Source: Armatimonadota bacterium (GTDB lineage: Bacteria; Armatimonadota; Fimbriimonadia; Fimbriimonadales; GBS-DC). Taken from it: 37,664 nucleotides of DNA. A program made the translations under genes and the position numbers. The DNA is taken from assembly GCA_030550775.1 (NCBI GenBank), contig JAUQOS010000003.1:1-37664 (forward strand), written 5' to 3'. Positions 8,432 through 16,572 of the stretch are shown here, one piece after another; position 1 is the stretch's first letter, and each line of letters begins with the position of its first letter. The notes below the pieces were generated by a model. It saw nothing but the letters and a program-made list of their open reading frames with translations. It had not been told where the DNA came from and searched no databases.

Positions 8432-8830
8432 ATGAATCTGGCAGATGCCATTCGCATTGCGGCGCAGCAACGGCTCAACCCTTCAGCAAACGAGGCGACC
8501 CCTGTCGCCACCTCCGTGCCGGCGACCGCGTCGGACGACGCCGATACGATGCAAACGGTGCGCCTCGAGGTGCGCCTGACGACGCAGCAGCTGCACGACT
8601 TGCTGCAATGGCTGGCACGCAACCTGCATCCTGTGATGACCTTGCGCGAGGCTGCTCACTATCTGCGCCTGCGCCCCAGCGAACTGCAAACGCTGGCTGA
8701 AAACGGCACGCTCCCTGCCTTCAAGGTAGACGGTAGATGGCGATTCCTGAAGACCGCCTTGGATGAATGGATGCTAGCCCAACGCGCCACCGAACTCAAA
8801 GTGAAGGAGGAGGAACCGCATGTGGCGTAG
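8432..8830 (+). CDS. Helix-turn-helix (excisionase-type) DNA-binding protein in the pilus operon
   Basis: The start is the ATG at 8432, two bases after the previous stop and 8 bases after AAGGAG; the GTG at 8423 in the track overlaps that site. The protein has 132 residues. The N-terminal half is low-complexity (Ala, Thr, Pro). The C-terminal half carries a MerR/excisionase-type winged helix (VMTLREAAHYLRLRPSELQ, then NGTLPAFKVDGRWRFLKTAL). Proteins of this fold bind DNA, so it could regulate the operon, but a structural role is also possible. It overlaps pilM by 11 bases, so the pair is probably translationally coupled. Confidence 0.75.
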   Translation: MNLADAIRIAAQQRLNPSANEATPVATSVPATASDDADTMQTVRLEVRLTTQQLHDLLQWLARNLHPVMTLREAAHYLRLRPSELQTLAENGTLPAFKVDGRWRFLKTALDEWMLAQRATELKVKEEEPHVA

Positions 8831-10040
8831 ACGCAACTCCCAAGAGCCAAAACCCGCGCGCGTGAAGCCGCCCAAACCGGCGCGCTCCAAACCCGCGCCG
8901 CGTAAGCCCGCCAGAGGCGACACCCTCGTCGCGATTGATTGCGGCGCGACCAGCGTCAAGGTATGCGTGGCGACCGTCAGCGGGCGTCAGCTGCGCATCG
9001 AACGCCTTACCGAAACCCCACTGCCCGCAGAGGCAATCCGCGAGGGCACGATTTTAGACTCCGAATCAGTACTCAAAGCACTGCGCACCGCGCTGGCACA
9101 CGCGGGCGTAAAAACAAAAAAAGCACTGCTTTGCGTTGGCGGGCCGCAAACGACGGCACGCACGATTCGCTTGCCCCGCATGTCGCCTGAGGTGCTGCAA
9201 AAGTCGGTGCAGTATGAAGCCGCGCGCTACCTGCCCTCCGCTGCGGAAGAACACCTTATCGGTTTCCAAATCCTGCCGCGCGGTACCGACGAGCAAATGG
9301 AAGTGCTATTGGTCGCAGCACCTCGCGCGACCGCCGAACCGCTGCTGGAGCTAGTGGAAAAAGCGGGGCTGGAGCCAGAGCTTTTAGAACTTCAACCGTT
9401 TGCAGGGCTGCGCACCGTGCAGGCACTCTATGGCGACAGTTTGCCATTTGCCTACGCACTGGTTGACTTAGGCGGCGAGCACACACAAATCACCGTTGCT
9501 CGCAACACAATGCTGGCGCTCACGCGCCACATTCCCATCGCCAGTGGTACTTTCACCGCTGCGCTCAAGGGCTACTTCCACTACAGTGATGAGGAGGCAG
9601 AGCAAATCAAGCAGAACTTGAACTTGACCGAACTGCTGCAAGTGGGGCAGCCCCAAGAGAACCCACCCCTACGCCTCATCCAACCGATTTTGGATGAGCT
9701 TATCCGCGAAATCCGTCGCTCGCTGAACTATTACCAATCGCAGTATCAATCGCAGGGCACCCAAGGCCGTATTGAACGACTGTTCCTCTACGGGGGTGGC
9801 GCGCTGATGCAGGGCATTGATACCTACTTCGAGCACAAGCTGGGCCTCCCCGCGCAGATCGTGAACCCGTTTCAGAACACCGAAGTTATCACGACTGGGG
9901 CGGTTCACCCCGAGCAAGTGCAAAGCGGGGCACGCTGGTCAACGGTTGTGGGCGTGGCATTAGCACCGATTGAGCTAACTCGCCCCTTCGCAACGCCCGC
10001 CGACGAGAACGAGCCAGCGACCACTACCGCTGCAGCATAG
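8820..10040 (+). CDS. pilM: Type IV pilus assembly protein PilM
   Basis: A 406-residue actin-like ATPase of the SHS2/FtsA superfamily that sits on the cytoplasmic side of the inner membrane and binds the N-terminus of PilN. The first about 33 residues are a Lys/Pro/Arg-rich tail (PKPARVKPPKPARSKPAPRK), unusual for PilM. The nucleotide-binding core then begins with TLVAIDCGATSVKVCVA, followed by LPRMSPEVLQKSVQYEAARY, VDLGGEHTQITV and LFLYGGGALM. AAGGAGGAGG precedes the ATG. It is followed directly by pilN. Confidence 0.93.
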   Translation: MWRRRNSQEPKPARVKPPKPARSKPAPRKPARGDTLVAIDCGATSVKVCVATVSGRQLRIERLTETPLPAEAIREGTILDSESVLKALRTALAHAGVKTKKALLCVGGPQTTARTIRLPRMSPEVLQKSVQYEAARYLPSAAEEHLIGFQILPRGTDEQMEVLLVAAPRATAEPLLELVEKAGLEPELLELQPFAGLRTVQALYGDSLPFAYALVDLGGEHTQITVARNTMLALTRHIPIASGTFTAALKGYFHYSDEEAEQIKQNLNLTELLQVGQPQENPPLRLIQPILDELIREIRRSLNYYQSQYQSQGTQGRIERLFLYGGGALMQGIDTYFEHKLGLPAQIVNPFQNTEVITTGAVHPEQVQSGARWSTVVGVALAPIELTRPFATPADENEPATTTAAA

Positions 10041-10052
10041 GAGGACACCGCG

Positions 10053-10658
10053 ATGGCAGTCATCAACTTGATTGCGCAGGAACAGCAACTCAAGCGCACC
10101 ACCGAACGCAAGGTGCGCCTGCTGGGCATGGGCTGGCTATTGGTCGCCACGCTGGTGGTGCTGGCGTGGGGCGGTTTGTTGCTCTATGCAGGCGCGCTTA
10201 CCCAACAACAGGCGCAGATTGAAGAGCAGATGGTCAAGCTGCGCCCGACGCTACAACAGCTGCAGCAAACCCAAGCCGAACTGCGTACCCTGCAACCGCT
10301 GGTGGAAACCCTGCGCAACGCCCACAAGGACACCCGTCGCTGGCAGCAACTGTTCCACCATCTCAGCCAGCACACACCCGAGGGGTGCTTCCTTACAGGG
10401 GTTGAGCTGGGCAAACGCACCGATCCCAAACAACCAATGGAAATCACCCTCAAAGGGATCGCGCAAACCCAGCAACTCGTGGGCGAGTTGATGCTGCGCC
10501 TCAACCAACACCCCGAACTGGAACGGATTCGCCTGGACTACAGCCAAGAGCGCGCCTTGGGCGAGCAACTTAGCGCCGTGGAGTTCCAAATAAGCGCATT
10601 GATCAAGGGCACAGCACAAGCCACACCATCGAAGGAGGGGCAAAGTGGCACTCAGTAA
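10053..10658 (+). CDS. pilN: Type IV pilus inner-membrane protein PilN
   Basis: A 201-residue bitopic membrane protein. The N-terminus MAVINLIAQEQQ matches the conserved INLLP-like segment that docks into PilM. One membrane helix (about residues 23-49) is followed by a Gln-rich coiled coil and a small ferredoxin-like periplasmic domain (MEITLKGIAQTQQLVGELM). It pairs with PilO to form the alignment complex. AGGAGG stands before the ATG, and the end overlaps pilO by 14 bases. Confidence 0.9.
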   Translation: MAVINLIAQEQQLKRTTERKVRLLGMGWLLVATLVVLAWGGLLLYAGALTQQQAQIEEQMVKLRPTLQQLQQTQAELRTLQPLVETLRNAHKDTRRWQQLFHHLSQHTPEGCFLTGVELGKRTDPKQPMEITLKGIAQTQQLVGELMLRLNQHPELERIRLDYSQERALGEQLSAVEFQISALIKGTAQATPSKEGQSGTQ

Positions 10659-11280
10659 GCGCGTGCAGCGGGCACAACGCACACTCAAACTATTAAGCCT
10701 TGCCATTGGCGGCACCATGCTCGTAGGCGCGGGCAGTTTGTTCCTACCTTGGCAGGCGGTTCAAAGCCAGCAGGCTCAGCTCCAGGAGAAACAGCAAGCC
10801 CTGCAGACTGCCCAACAAGCCGCTAACCAGCTGCGTCTTGCCACCGAGCAGCTGCAAACCACTCAACGCGAGCTGCGCTATTTGGAACGCGGCGTCAGCG
10901 AAGCCGTCTATGTGCCTACGATGCTCAAACAGTTCGAGCAGGTGGCGCAGCAACACAACCTCCAAATCGTTTCCATCCGACCGCAGCAAACTTCCATGTT
11001 GCCCACCCAGCAAACCAACACCCAACAGCAGCAAGCCCAACCCTACGAAGAGCAACTGTTTGAAATCCAACTGCGGGGTAAGTTCTGGAGCCTGATGAGT
11101 CTCCTCAAAAACCTGGAGGCGTTTCCGAAAATTTTGGCAGTGCAAAGCTTGCACGCGCAAGCGAAGTCTGGCTCCGAGCAGGTAGCGGAGAACCCTGACC
11201 TTGAGATACGAATGATTGTAAAAGCCTTCATCTTTCGTAACGCGGCCGCAACACCCTCATCGGGGCAAACAGGAGGCTAA
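10645..11280 (+). CDS. pilO: Type IV pilus inner-membrane protein PilO
   Basis: A 211-residue protein with the PilN-like plan: a short cytoplasmic tail, one membrane helix (about residues 17-40), a long Gln-rich coiled coil, and a C-terminal ferredoxin-like domain (FEIQLRGKFWSLMSLLKNLE). It begins with GTG, with GGAGGGG upstream, and overlaps pilN. In characterised systems PilN-PilO dimers bind the lipoprotein PilP and so bridge PilM to PilQ. Identification rests on gene order and architecture more than on individual residues. Confidence 0.88.
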   Translation: MALSKRVQRAQRTLKLLSLAIGGTMLVGAGSLFLPWQAVQSQQAQLQEKQQALQTAQQAANQLRLATEQLQTTQRELRYLERGVSEAVYVPTMLKQFEQVAQQHNLQIVSIRPQQTSMLPTQQTNTQQQQAQPYEEQLFEIQLRGKFWSLMSLLKNLEAFPKILAVQSLHAQAKSGSEQVAENPDLEIRMIVKAFIFRNAAATPSSGQTGG

Positions 11281-11281
11281 C

Positions 11282-11938
11282 ATGGCTAAGGCACCAAGCG
11301 AGGCGAAACCGAAACAACAGGTAAGCAGGCAACAACTGATACTGTTGGTAGTGCTGACCATCGTGCTGCTGACCGTTGGGGTGGTGCAGTTTGGCGGGCT
11401 GTTTGGCAAGAAAGGTGCCCCCCGCACCGCTGACACAACCAACACCGCTGATGCCAATAGCCAAGCAACGGCTGCCTCGCCAGAGCAGCCTCAAACGGGC
11501 GGTATGCAGCTGCCGCCACTAACACCGCGCGACCCCTTCCGCCCTACGCTTGTAGCTACGCGCCCGCAGCCTGAGCCGAGCAAACCTGTGCGCCCTGAAC
11601 CCTCCTCACGCCCGCGCCGCGAGATTACGGGCACGCCATCCATACCTCCAATAACGCTACCTAGCGGTCAAATCGGTTTGCAGCCTGCCGCGGAACCGCC
11701 CTTGGAGCCTGAACGCCCCACCTTTACCCTCACAGGTGTTGTGCAAGGACCACACTCGGTAGCCATTCTGGTGGATGGCGGCGGGCGACGCCGCTTTGTA
11801 AAGCAAGGCGATTTGCTAGAAGACGGCTGGCGCGTGGTGCGCATCCAGCGTGGTGCCATCCACTTGCGCAAGGGCGACCGTCAGCTAACCGTCCGCGTTG
11901 GCGAATCGACGGCTACGAACGGAGGCAACACACCATGA
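11282..11938 (+). CDS. pilP: PilP-like periplasmic linker protein
   Basis: A 218-residue protein with an N-terminal membrane segment (residues about 19-40, LILLVVLTIVLLTVGVVQFG), a long Pro/Thr-rich linker with PLTPRDPFRPT, and a compact C-terminal domain (FTLTGVVQGPHSVAILVDGG, then RRFVKQGDLLEDGWRVVRI) like the beta-sandwich of PilP/GspC that binds the secretin. It has an uncleaved anchor and no lipobox, unlike Pseudomonas PilP, so the anchoring is more like GspC. Its TGA overlaps the ATG of the secretin gene (ATGA). Confidence 0.8.
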   Translation: MAKAPSEAKPKQQVSRQQLILLVVLTIVLLTVGVVQFGGLFGKKGAPRTADTTNTADANSQATAASPEQPQTGGMQLPPLTPRDPFRPTLVATRPQPEPSKPVRPEPSSRPRREITGTPSIPPITLPSGQIGLQPAAEPPLEPERPTFTLTGVVQGPHSVAILVDGGGRRRFVKQGDLLEDGWRVVRIQRGAIHLRKGDRQLTVRVGESTATNGGNTP

Positions 11939-14010
11939 GATACTTCAAGTGGCTTGCTTGTTTTGCAGTTGGAACAACGCTGGTGCTGCCTGCCGTTGCG
12001 CAGGTAGTGCGGGCCGTGCATGTCTCGCAGGAGCAGGGGCAGACCCTCATCACGATTTCTGGAGAGCGACTGCCGCGCCCACGCATGAGCCTCTGGCGTC
12101 AACAGTTTCTGGTGTTGGAGTTTGACGCCCGTTTCGGCGGGCGCAACACTGAGCGCAGCCTCAACACTCCTCACGCGTCTAAGGTGCGGTATGGCTGGTT
12201 TTCCAATCGCCCGCCGAAAACGCGCGTGGTGATTACCTTGCGCGGCAACCCCTCGTATCAGCTGGAAAACATCATCGAGGGCTGGCGCGTGCGCTTAGGC
12301 AAGCCCACCCAACCTTCAGATGAACCAGCGCCGCTGGAACCTGTGCGCCTCTCGCAGCACGCGCTGGTCTCCAGCGCGGAGCCTGCGGTGCCGCGCCCAA
12401 CTGCCACTGAGCCGACCAAACCGCGCGAAAGCGTTGCTGCTAATGCGCCAACGCGTCCTCTGGTCTCGCTGGACTTCGTAGACGCTGAAATCCCCGATGT
12501 GCTGAAAGCGCTTGCTATTCAGTCAGGGGCGAACATCATCACCGCGCCCGATGTGAAAGGCAAAATCACGGTCAGCCTCACACGCTTGACGGTGGACGAG
12601 GCACTTAGCCTCATCACGCGTATTAGCGGCTATCGCTACGAACAGTTTGGCAACACCTATGTGGTGGGCACAGAGGCGTCGCTGGCGGCGTTCCGCCTCC
12701 CTACAGCGCCAAAAGCCCTCGAACCGCCCAAACCGCGCACAGTGGAGGCACTTACTTTCAAAGTCGCCAAGCCGAGCGACATTGCCACTTACCTCAGCGC
12801 GCGCTTCCCCGACCTAAAAGTGACGCTGCCCAACGAGAAAGACGCCGCCTACCTGCTGGTGGAGGGTGATGTGGAAACTGTGGAGCGTGCCCGCGAGGCT
12901 GCCTATGCCTTCGAACAGCAGCTTACGGGCAGCGTGGAGATTGTCACGGAAGTTTACCGCGTCAAATATGCCGACTCGCGCGACTTGGCGCGCATCATTC
13001 GGCAGCTGGTGCCGGGTGTTCAGGTGTCGTTGGGACCCGATGCCCTGCTGAGTCGGGGTGGCTTTGGCGCAGGTTCAGGCACAGGCGCGCAAGGTGGCGG
13101 CGATGCCCCTAACCAAACCGCCCAGCAGATGGGCGCAGCGTTGCAGGGGGGCAATGACCAGCAAGGCGCACAGGGGCAACAGCCGCCGAACCTGCTGGTG
13201 TTGGTCGGCACCGCCCGTGAGGTGCTCCGTGCTCTCGAAATCCTGCGCAAGGTGGATGTCAAACAGCCACAAGTGGTGATTGAGGCGCGCGTGCTGGATG
13301 TTTCGGAGGGCAGCCTCAAATCGCTGGGCGTGAGCCTTGAGTATCTCCAGTCGGGCGCGATTAGAAATTTGGATCGGGGTGAAGGCACTCGCCCGCTGCC
13401 GCGGGGAGGCGATTTCCCGAACCAGCAGAGTGTCGGCTTCAACCGCGAGGGTAATCTGGGGCTTGACTTCAACTTCCTCAAAGCCCCTGTAGAGTTCACG
13501 GCACGCATCAACGCCTTAGCCGAAGACCGTCGCAACCGCTTGTTAGCGAACCCGCGCGTGGCGACCTTAGACGGACGCCCCGCACGAATTTTCATCGGCG
13601 ACGAGGTGAACTTCGTTAAACTCATCCAACAAACGCCTCAAGGCGCAAATGTAGAAACAGGTTCCGTACAAGCGGGCATCATCTTGGATGTGCTGCCGCG
13701 CGTGCACGAGGATAACTCGATAACCCTGCAAATCAAGCCCGAAGTAAGCGTTATCACGGGCTTTCTGGATGTGCCCGGCGGCGGGCGACTGCCCCAACTG
13801 GCACGCCGCAACGCCGAAACCACGATCCGCGTGGGCAACGGCGAGACCGTCATTATCGGCGGGCTAATCCGCGAGGCAGATATCAAAAGCATCCAGAAGG
13901 TGCCCCTGCTAGGCGATCTACCTTTCTTCGGCTACCTGTTCCGCCGCGAATCAACCTCGCGTGAGAAGTCGGAAATCATCATCACCCTCACTGTACGAGT
14001 GCTGGATTAG
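11935..14010 (+). CDS. pilQ: Type IV pilus secretin PilQ
   Basis: A 691-residue outer-membrane secretin. Order: a signal peptide (WLACFAVGTTLVLPAVAQ), one AMIN domain (about residues 24-120) that binds peptidoglycan in other PilQ proteins, a Pro-rich linker, an STN/N0 domain (VSLDFVDAEIPDVLKALAIQ), N1-type domains (PSDIATYLSARFPDLKV, then TEVYRVKYADSRDLARII) with a Gly/Gln-rich loop in the second, and the C-terminal secretin barrel (LLANPRVATLDGRPARIF, then ETVIIGGLIRE, then PLLGDLPFFGYLF). The presence of a secretin implies an outer membrane. It closes the pilMNOPQ block. A GGAGG site lies inside the end of pilP. Confidence 0.95.
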   Translation: MRYFKWLACFAVGTTLVLPAVAQVVRAVHVSQEQGQTLITISGERLPRPRMSLWRQQFLVLEFDARFGGRNTERSLNTPHASKVRYGWFSNRPPKTRVVITLRGNPSYQLENIIEGWRVRLGKPTQPSDEPAPLEPVRLSQHALVSSAEPAVPRPTATEPTKPRESVAANAPTRPLVSLDFVDAEIPDVLKALAIQSGANIITAPDVKGKITVSLTRLTVDEALSLITRISGYRYEQFGNTYVVGTEASLAAFRLPTAPKALEPPKPRTVEALTFKVAKPSDIATYLSARFPDLKVTLPNEKDAAYLLVEGDVETVERAREAAYAFEQQLTGSVEIVTEVYRVKYADSRDLARIIRQLVPGVQVSLGPDALLSRGGFGAGSGTGAQGGGDAPNQTAQQMGAALQGGNDQQGAQGQQPPNLLVLVGTAREVLRALEILRKVDVKQPQVVIEARVLDVSEGSLKSLGVSLEYLQSGAIRNLDRGEGTRPLPRGGDFPNQQSVGFNREGNLGLDFNFLKAPVEFTARINALAEDRRNRLLANPRVATLDGRPARIFIGDEVNFVKLIQQTPQGANVETGSVQAGIILDVLPRVHEDNSITLQIKPEVSVITGFLDVPGGGRLPQLARRNAETTIRVGNGETVIIGGLIREADIKSIQKVPLLGDLPFFGYLFRRESTSREKSEIIITLTVRVLD

Positions 14011-14034
14011 CGTGCCATCCCTTGGCGATATACA

Positions 14035-14067
14035 GCGGTGGGAAGCAGGCATAGCGCTTCCCACCGC
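14035..14067 (+). terminator. Stem-loop after pilQ (probable transcript end or stabiliser)
   Basis: GCGGTGGGAAGC and GCTTCCCACCGC are perfect 12-base inverted copies with a 9-base loop, 24 bases after the pilQ stop. No T run follows, so it may stabilise the 3' end or work with Rho rather than end transcription alone. Confidence 0.55.
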
Positions 14068-14103
14068 GCAGGTTTGCCCCGTTGCTACCCTGCAAGACCC
14101 GTT

Positions 14104-14166
14104 ATGAGATGCTCGCCTTCAACTCGGAATGGCAAGCATGTTCTGCTTAGAGGCTATCTCATTCCG
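14104..14166 (+). promoter_or_regulatory. Possible switching leader upstream of the prepilin gene
   Basis: In the 230-base spacer before the prepilin, ATGAGAT (14104-14110) can pair with ATCTCAT (14156-14162), while CGGAATG (14125-14131) can pair with CATTCCG (14160-14166). The two right arms share bases, so only one stem can form at a time. Seven-base stems can occur by chance. I recognise no known riboswitch here. Confidence 0.25.
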
Positions 14167-14276
14167 TGTGCCACAAAGCCTCGCACGCGCTCAAAACTGA
14201 AAGCGCGCAGCTGGTAGTTTAGACTTAACCCGCTGCTAATTTGCACCCGAATACACTACCCGCGCGGGTGATTGCT

Positions 14277-15110
14277 ATGGCACCCAAGCGAGGGTTCACG
14301 CTAATTGAGTTGCTAGTGGTCATCGCAATTATCGCCATCTTGGCGGCGATTTTGTTCCCTGTGTTTGCGCAAGCGCGCGCGAAAGCGCGTCAATCCGCGT
14401 GCCTTTCCAACATGCGCCAGCTGGGCACGGCGATGCGCATGTACGCCCAAGACTACGACGAGCACCATGTGTTTATGTGGTGGGAGTGGCACATTCCTCT
14501 GTACCCGTACATCAAGAACTGGGATATCTTTGTGTGTCCGCAGTCGGCGGCGCCGCGCCCCCGCTTGGTGGAATACCGCGCGGAAGACGGCTGCCGCGCC
14601 AACGATGACGCTCCGGGCACCTTGTTAGTGGGCACCTTCCCCACCAACGCCCCCGATGACATTCGGGCGCGTGGCTGCTCGAAAGTGGCGCCGCGCATCT
14701 ACGGACACTACGCCAAAAACGAAGAGCTAATCGCCAACTACGGCTATTATCGCACCACCTACAGCGGCTATGAGCACAACGAGGCAGGCTGGGACACCAC
14801 TGCTGATGTGATTATCATCGCAGAGTCGCGCGCTCGTGGCGAACCTGTGCCTGAGCGTGTACGCGCCGCGTTTGGCGGTATTACCACCGTGCCGTATGAC
14901 CTTGCACCTTACATTGAGCCTGGACGAACCAACTGGAATGAAGTGTTCGCTATGATTTCCGACCGCCACAACGGTGGGTTCAATGCGGTGTTCGGCGACT
15001 GCCACGCCAAGTGGGTCAAACACGAGTGGCTGTACACGCCTCAAGGGCGGTTCGCCATCTCGCCACCGATTAGCAGGCTGAACTTGCCTGACGACCAGAA
15101 CTGGCCCTAA
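14277..15110 (+). CDS. Prepilin-type protein of the Armatimonadota/Planctomycetes DUF1559-like family
   Basis: A 277-residue secreted filament-type protein. After MAPKR the prepilin peptidase site G|FTLIE and the hydrophobic helix [16 protein letters not shown] are canonical. [20 protein letters not shown] is the family continuation seen in hundreds of Armatimonadota paralogues. The C-terminal [19 protein letters not shown] matches the H-x-GG-x-N-x-x-F-x-D-G-H signature of this family, with G replaced by C. The ATG at 14277 is chosen over the TTG at 14241 because it puts the cleavage site six residues in. Cysteines at four or more sites suggest disulfides. It may be a major or a substrate-like pseudopilin; its place after pilQ links it to that machine. 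Confidence 0.85.
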   Translation: MAPKRGFTLIELLVVIAIIAILAAILFPVFAQARAKARQSACLSNMRQLGTAMRMYAQDYDEHHVFMWWEWHIPLYPYIKNWDIFVCPQSAAPRPRLVEYRAEDGCRANDDAPGTLLVGTFPTNAPDDIRARGCSKVAPRIYGHYAKNEELIANYGYYRTTYSGYEHNEAGWDTTADVIIIAESRARGEPVPERVRAAFGGITTVPYDLAPYIEPGRTNWNEVFAMISDRHNGGFNAVFGDCHAKWVKHEWLYTPQGRFAISPPISRLNLPDDQNWP

Positions 15111-15125
15111 CACGGAGGTCCACCG

Positions 15126-15314
15126 ATGCGACGCTTGTGGTTAACCCTGTGTGTGTTGCTGCCATTGGCACTGCAGTTGGCAGCGTGTGGCAAACAAGGG
15201 AGCGGTTCGGGCGAGGCTGCCAGCCCTCCGCCAACTACCAACCCGATGGGGCAACCCGTTTCGCCCGATACCCCCGGCGGCGCCGCCGAAGAGCGCAAAG
15301 CCAGCGGCTACTAA
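15126..15314 (+). CDS. Small lipoprotein in the pilin cluster
   Basis: A 62-residue protein with signal peptide MRRLWLTLCVLLPLALQLAAC and lipobox LAAC, so the mature form begins with a lipidated cysteine at residue 21 and is only about 42 residues of Gly, Ser, Pro and Thr. CGGAGG lies 9 bases before the ATG. It lies 15 bases after the prepilin stop and is followed by a strong hairpin. I do not recognise a family. Its place hints at a pilotin-like or accessory role, but that is only an inference. Confidence 0.7.
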   Translation: MRRLWLTLCVLLPLALQLAACGKQGSGSGEAASPPPTTNPMGQPVSPDTPGGAAEERKASGY

Positions 15315-15337
15315 TCCTCTTCGCGTGCACCTCCTGA

Positions 15338-15369
15338 GCAGGGAGGCAGACATTGCCCTGCCTCCCTGC
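15338..15369 (+). terminator. Stem-loop terminator after the lipoprotein gene
   Basis: GCAGGGAGGCAG and CTGCCTCCCTGC form a perfect 12-base stem with an 8-base loop, 24 bases after the lipoprotein stop, followed by TGCATTTTAAA. The short T stretch makes it a moderate intrinsic terminator. It would separate the prepilin-lipoprotein pair from the minor pilins. Confidence 0.6.
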
Positions 15370-15486
15370 TGCATTTTAAATCCCTCTCAGGGAACCCACA
15401 GGGCGCAAACCCGCACAGTTTGCAGGGCACTGCGACTTCTGGTGTGGAATGCTACTGCTGGTGCCCAGTGTGCCAAGGGGGCAGAG

Positions 15487-15846
15487 ATGCGCAAACGGCA
15501 AGAACAGGGCTTTACGCTCGTGGAGATTATGGTCGTGCTGCTAATTATTGGTGTGTTGGTGACTTTGGCGTTGCCCAGTTGGATGGGGGCGCGGGCACGA
15601 GCGCAGGCACGCACTTGTGTGGCAAACCTGCGCCAAATCCAACAAGCAAAAGAAGCCTACGCGCTCGTGACGCGCGCACGCAACGGAACACCAGTGTCTA
15701 TGAATGACTTGGTGCCGACTTACTTGCAAGAGGAGCCACGCTGCCCTGCGGCTGGAGGGGCACCCTACACGGTGGGCGCCATCGGCAGCCCGCCAACCTG
15801 CCCCACGGGGCTGCCAAATCACTCTCTAAACTGGAACGGAGACTAA
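15487..15846 (+). CDS. Type IV prepilin / GspG-like pseudopilin
   Basis: A 119-residue pilin. MRKRQEQG|FTLVEIMVVLLIIGVLVTLALP is a textbook prepilin leader with the required Glu at +5. The middle ANLRQIQQAKEAYAL and a short C-terminal part with a Cys pair (EEPRCPAAGGAPYTVGAIG, PPTCPTG) are typical of small PilE/PilA-like subunits. The track ORF starts 112 codons earlier, but the ATG at 15487 fits the leader and has AAGGGGG a few bases upstream. One base separates its stop from the next gene, so the minor pilins are probably co-expressed. Confidence 0.88.
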   Translation: MRKRQEQGFTLVEIMVVLLIIGVLVTLALPSWMGARARAQARTCVANLRQIQQAKEAYALVTRARNGTPVSMNDLVPTYLQEEPRCPAAGGAPYTVGAIGSPPTCPTGLPNHSLNWNGD

Positions 15847-15847
15847 C

Positions 15848-16330
15848 ATGCGACGCCAGCGCGGAGGAGCTTTGGTAGAAGTGTTAGTGGCGGTGTTCAT
15901 CGCCACGCTGCTAGTGCTGAGCTTGGTGGCACTGGCGCCGATGACCTCGCGCCTCCAACGCCAAGCCGAACAGTATAGCTTCGCCGCGAACATCGCGCAA
16001 ACCGCTTTGGAGCGCATTCGCACGTTAGACTTCTTGCAAATCAACGCGAACGGGCTTATCGCGGCGGGCATCGGCGAAGTCGTGGAACTCAACGGACCGA
16101 ACCAATTTCGCGTGCGCTTCAACAACTTGCGCTTAGCAAACGGGGAGACACTTGCGTTGGGCACGCGCCTGCGCAACGGTTTTGGTACGGTGGAAGTTAT
16201 CAACTTGACCACCAACAACAACATCTCCATCGGTTTGAGAACGGTGATTGTGACGATTCGTTGGCAAGAGCCAGCGACCGACCGATGGCAACAGGTGCAG
16301 CTGGCAACCACGATTGCTAGCCTCAACTGA
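15848..16330 (+). CDS. PilV-like minor prepilin
   Basis: A 160-residue protein with a short basic leader and cleavage site RRQRG|GALVEVLVAVFIATLLVLSLVAL, then AEQYSFAANIAQTALERIRTL, the typical helix of PilV/GspI minor pilins. The C-terminal half has repeated beta-strand-like segments (NQFRVRFNNLRLANGE, IGLRTVIVTIRWQEP), again the PilV plan. CGGAG stands before the ATG. Minor pilins of this type cap the filament tip. Confidence 0.82.
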   Translation: MRRQRGGALVEVLVAVFIATLLVLSLVALAPMTSRLQRQAEQYSFAANIAQTALERIRTLDFLQINANGLIAAGIGEVVELNGPNQFRVRFNNLRLANGETLALGTRLRNGFGTVEVINLTTNNNISIGLRTVIVTIRWQEPATDRWQQVQLATTIASLN

Positions 16331-16343
16331 GGGCGTGTTTAGG

Positions 16344-16364
16344 GCGTCTGCGTCTCGCAGACGC
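16344..16364 (+). repeat. GC-rich palindrome after the PilV-like gene
   Basis: GCGTCTGCG and CGCAGACGC are perfect 9-base inverted copies around TCT. It lies just past the PilV-like stop with no T run. It resembles other short gene-end palindromes in this window. Confidence 0.55.
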
Positions 16365-16404
16365 AGTATCCGGGGGAAACGCCTACAACCGCTCTATGAC
16401 CCTG

Positions 16405-16497
16405 GGGGCGGCTTGATAGGCGCAGGAACGGCTTTAGCCATCTGTGCTTAGGTACAGCTTACAGAGCGTGCCGTTCCTATGCGAACAAAGCCGCCCC
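16405..16497 (+). ncRNA. Candidate structured RNA (nested stems) between two pilin genes
   Basis: Three nested stems are visible. The outer is GGGGCGGCTT (16405-16414) with AAGCCGCCCC (16488-16497). The middle is AGGAACGGC (16424-16432) with GCCGTTCCT (16470-16478), extended by CGC/GCG. The inner is a short CTGT...ACAG hairpin. Together they make a rod of about 93 bases in the 242-base spacer 16331-16572. It may be a regulatory leader for the downstream pilin, a processing site or a mobile palindromic element. No known riboswitch class was recognised, and the call rests on base pairing alone. Confidence 0.4.
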
Positions 16498-16572
16498 GTT
16501 ACCCTGTAGGCAAGTTCGCCGACATGGCGTGATGTTTTAGTGGCAAACAGCCGACACGATTGGGGAGGTGCG

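Noticed and set aside
13020-13625. 201-residue minus-strand ORF opposite pilQ
   Set aside because: Arg/Ser/Pro-rich composition typical of an antisense frame; pilQ domains are continuous here.
15151-15486. 112-codon upstream extension of the pilin ORF
   Set aside because: It reads through the lipoprotein gene in another frame and through a terminator; the prepilin leader needs the ATG at 15487.
16331-16572. c-di-GMP riboswitch upstream of a pilin gene
   Set aside because: The nested stems do not contain the conserved GEMM bases; only generic structure can be claimed.
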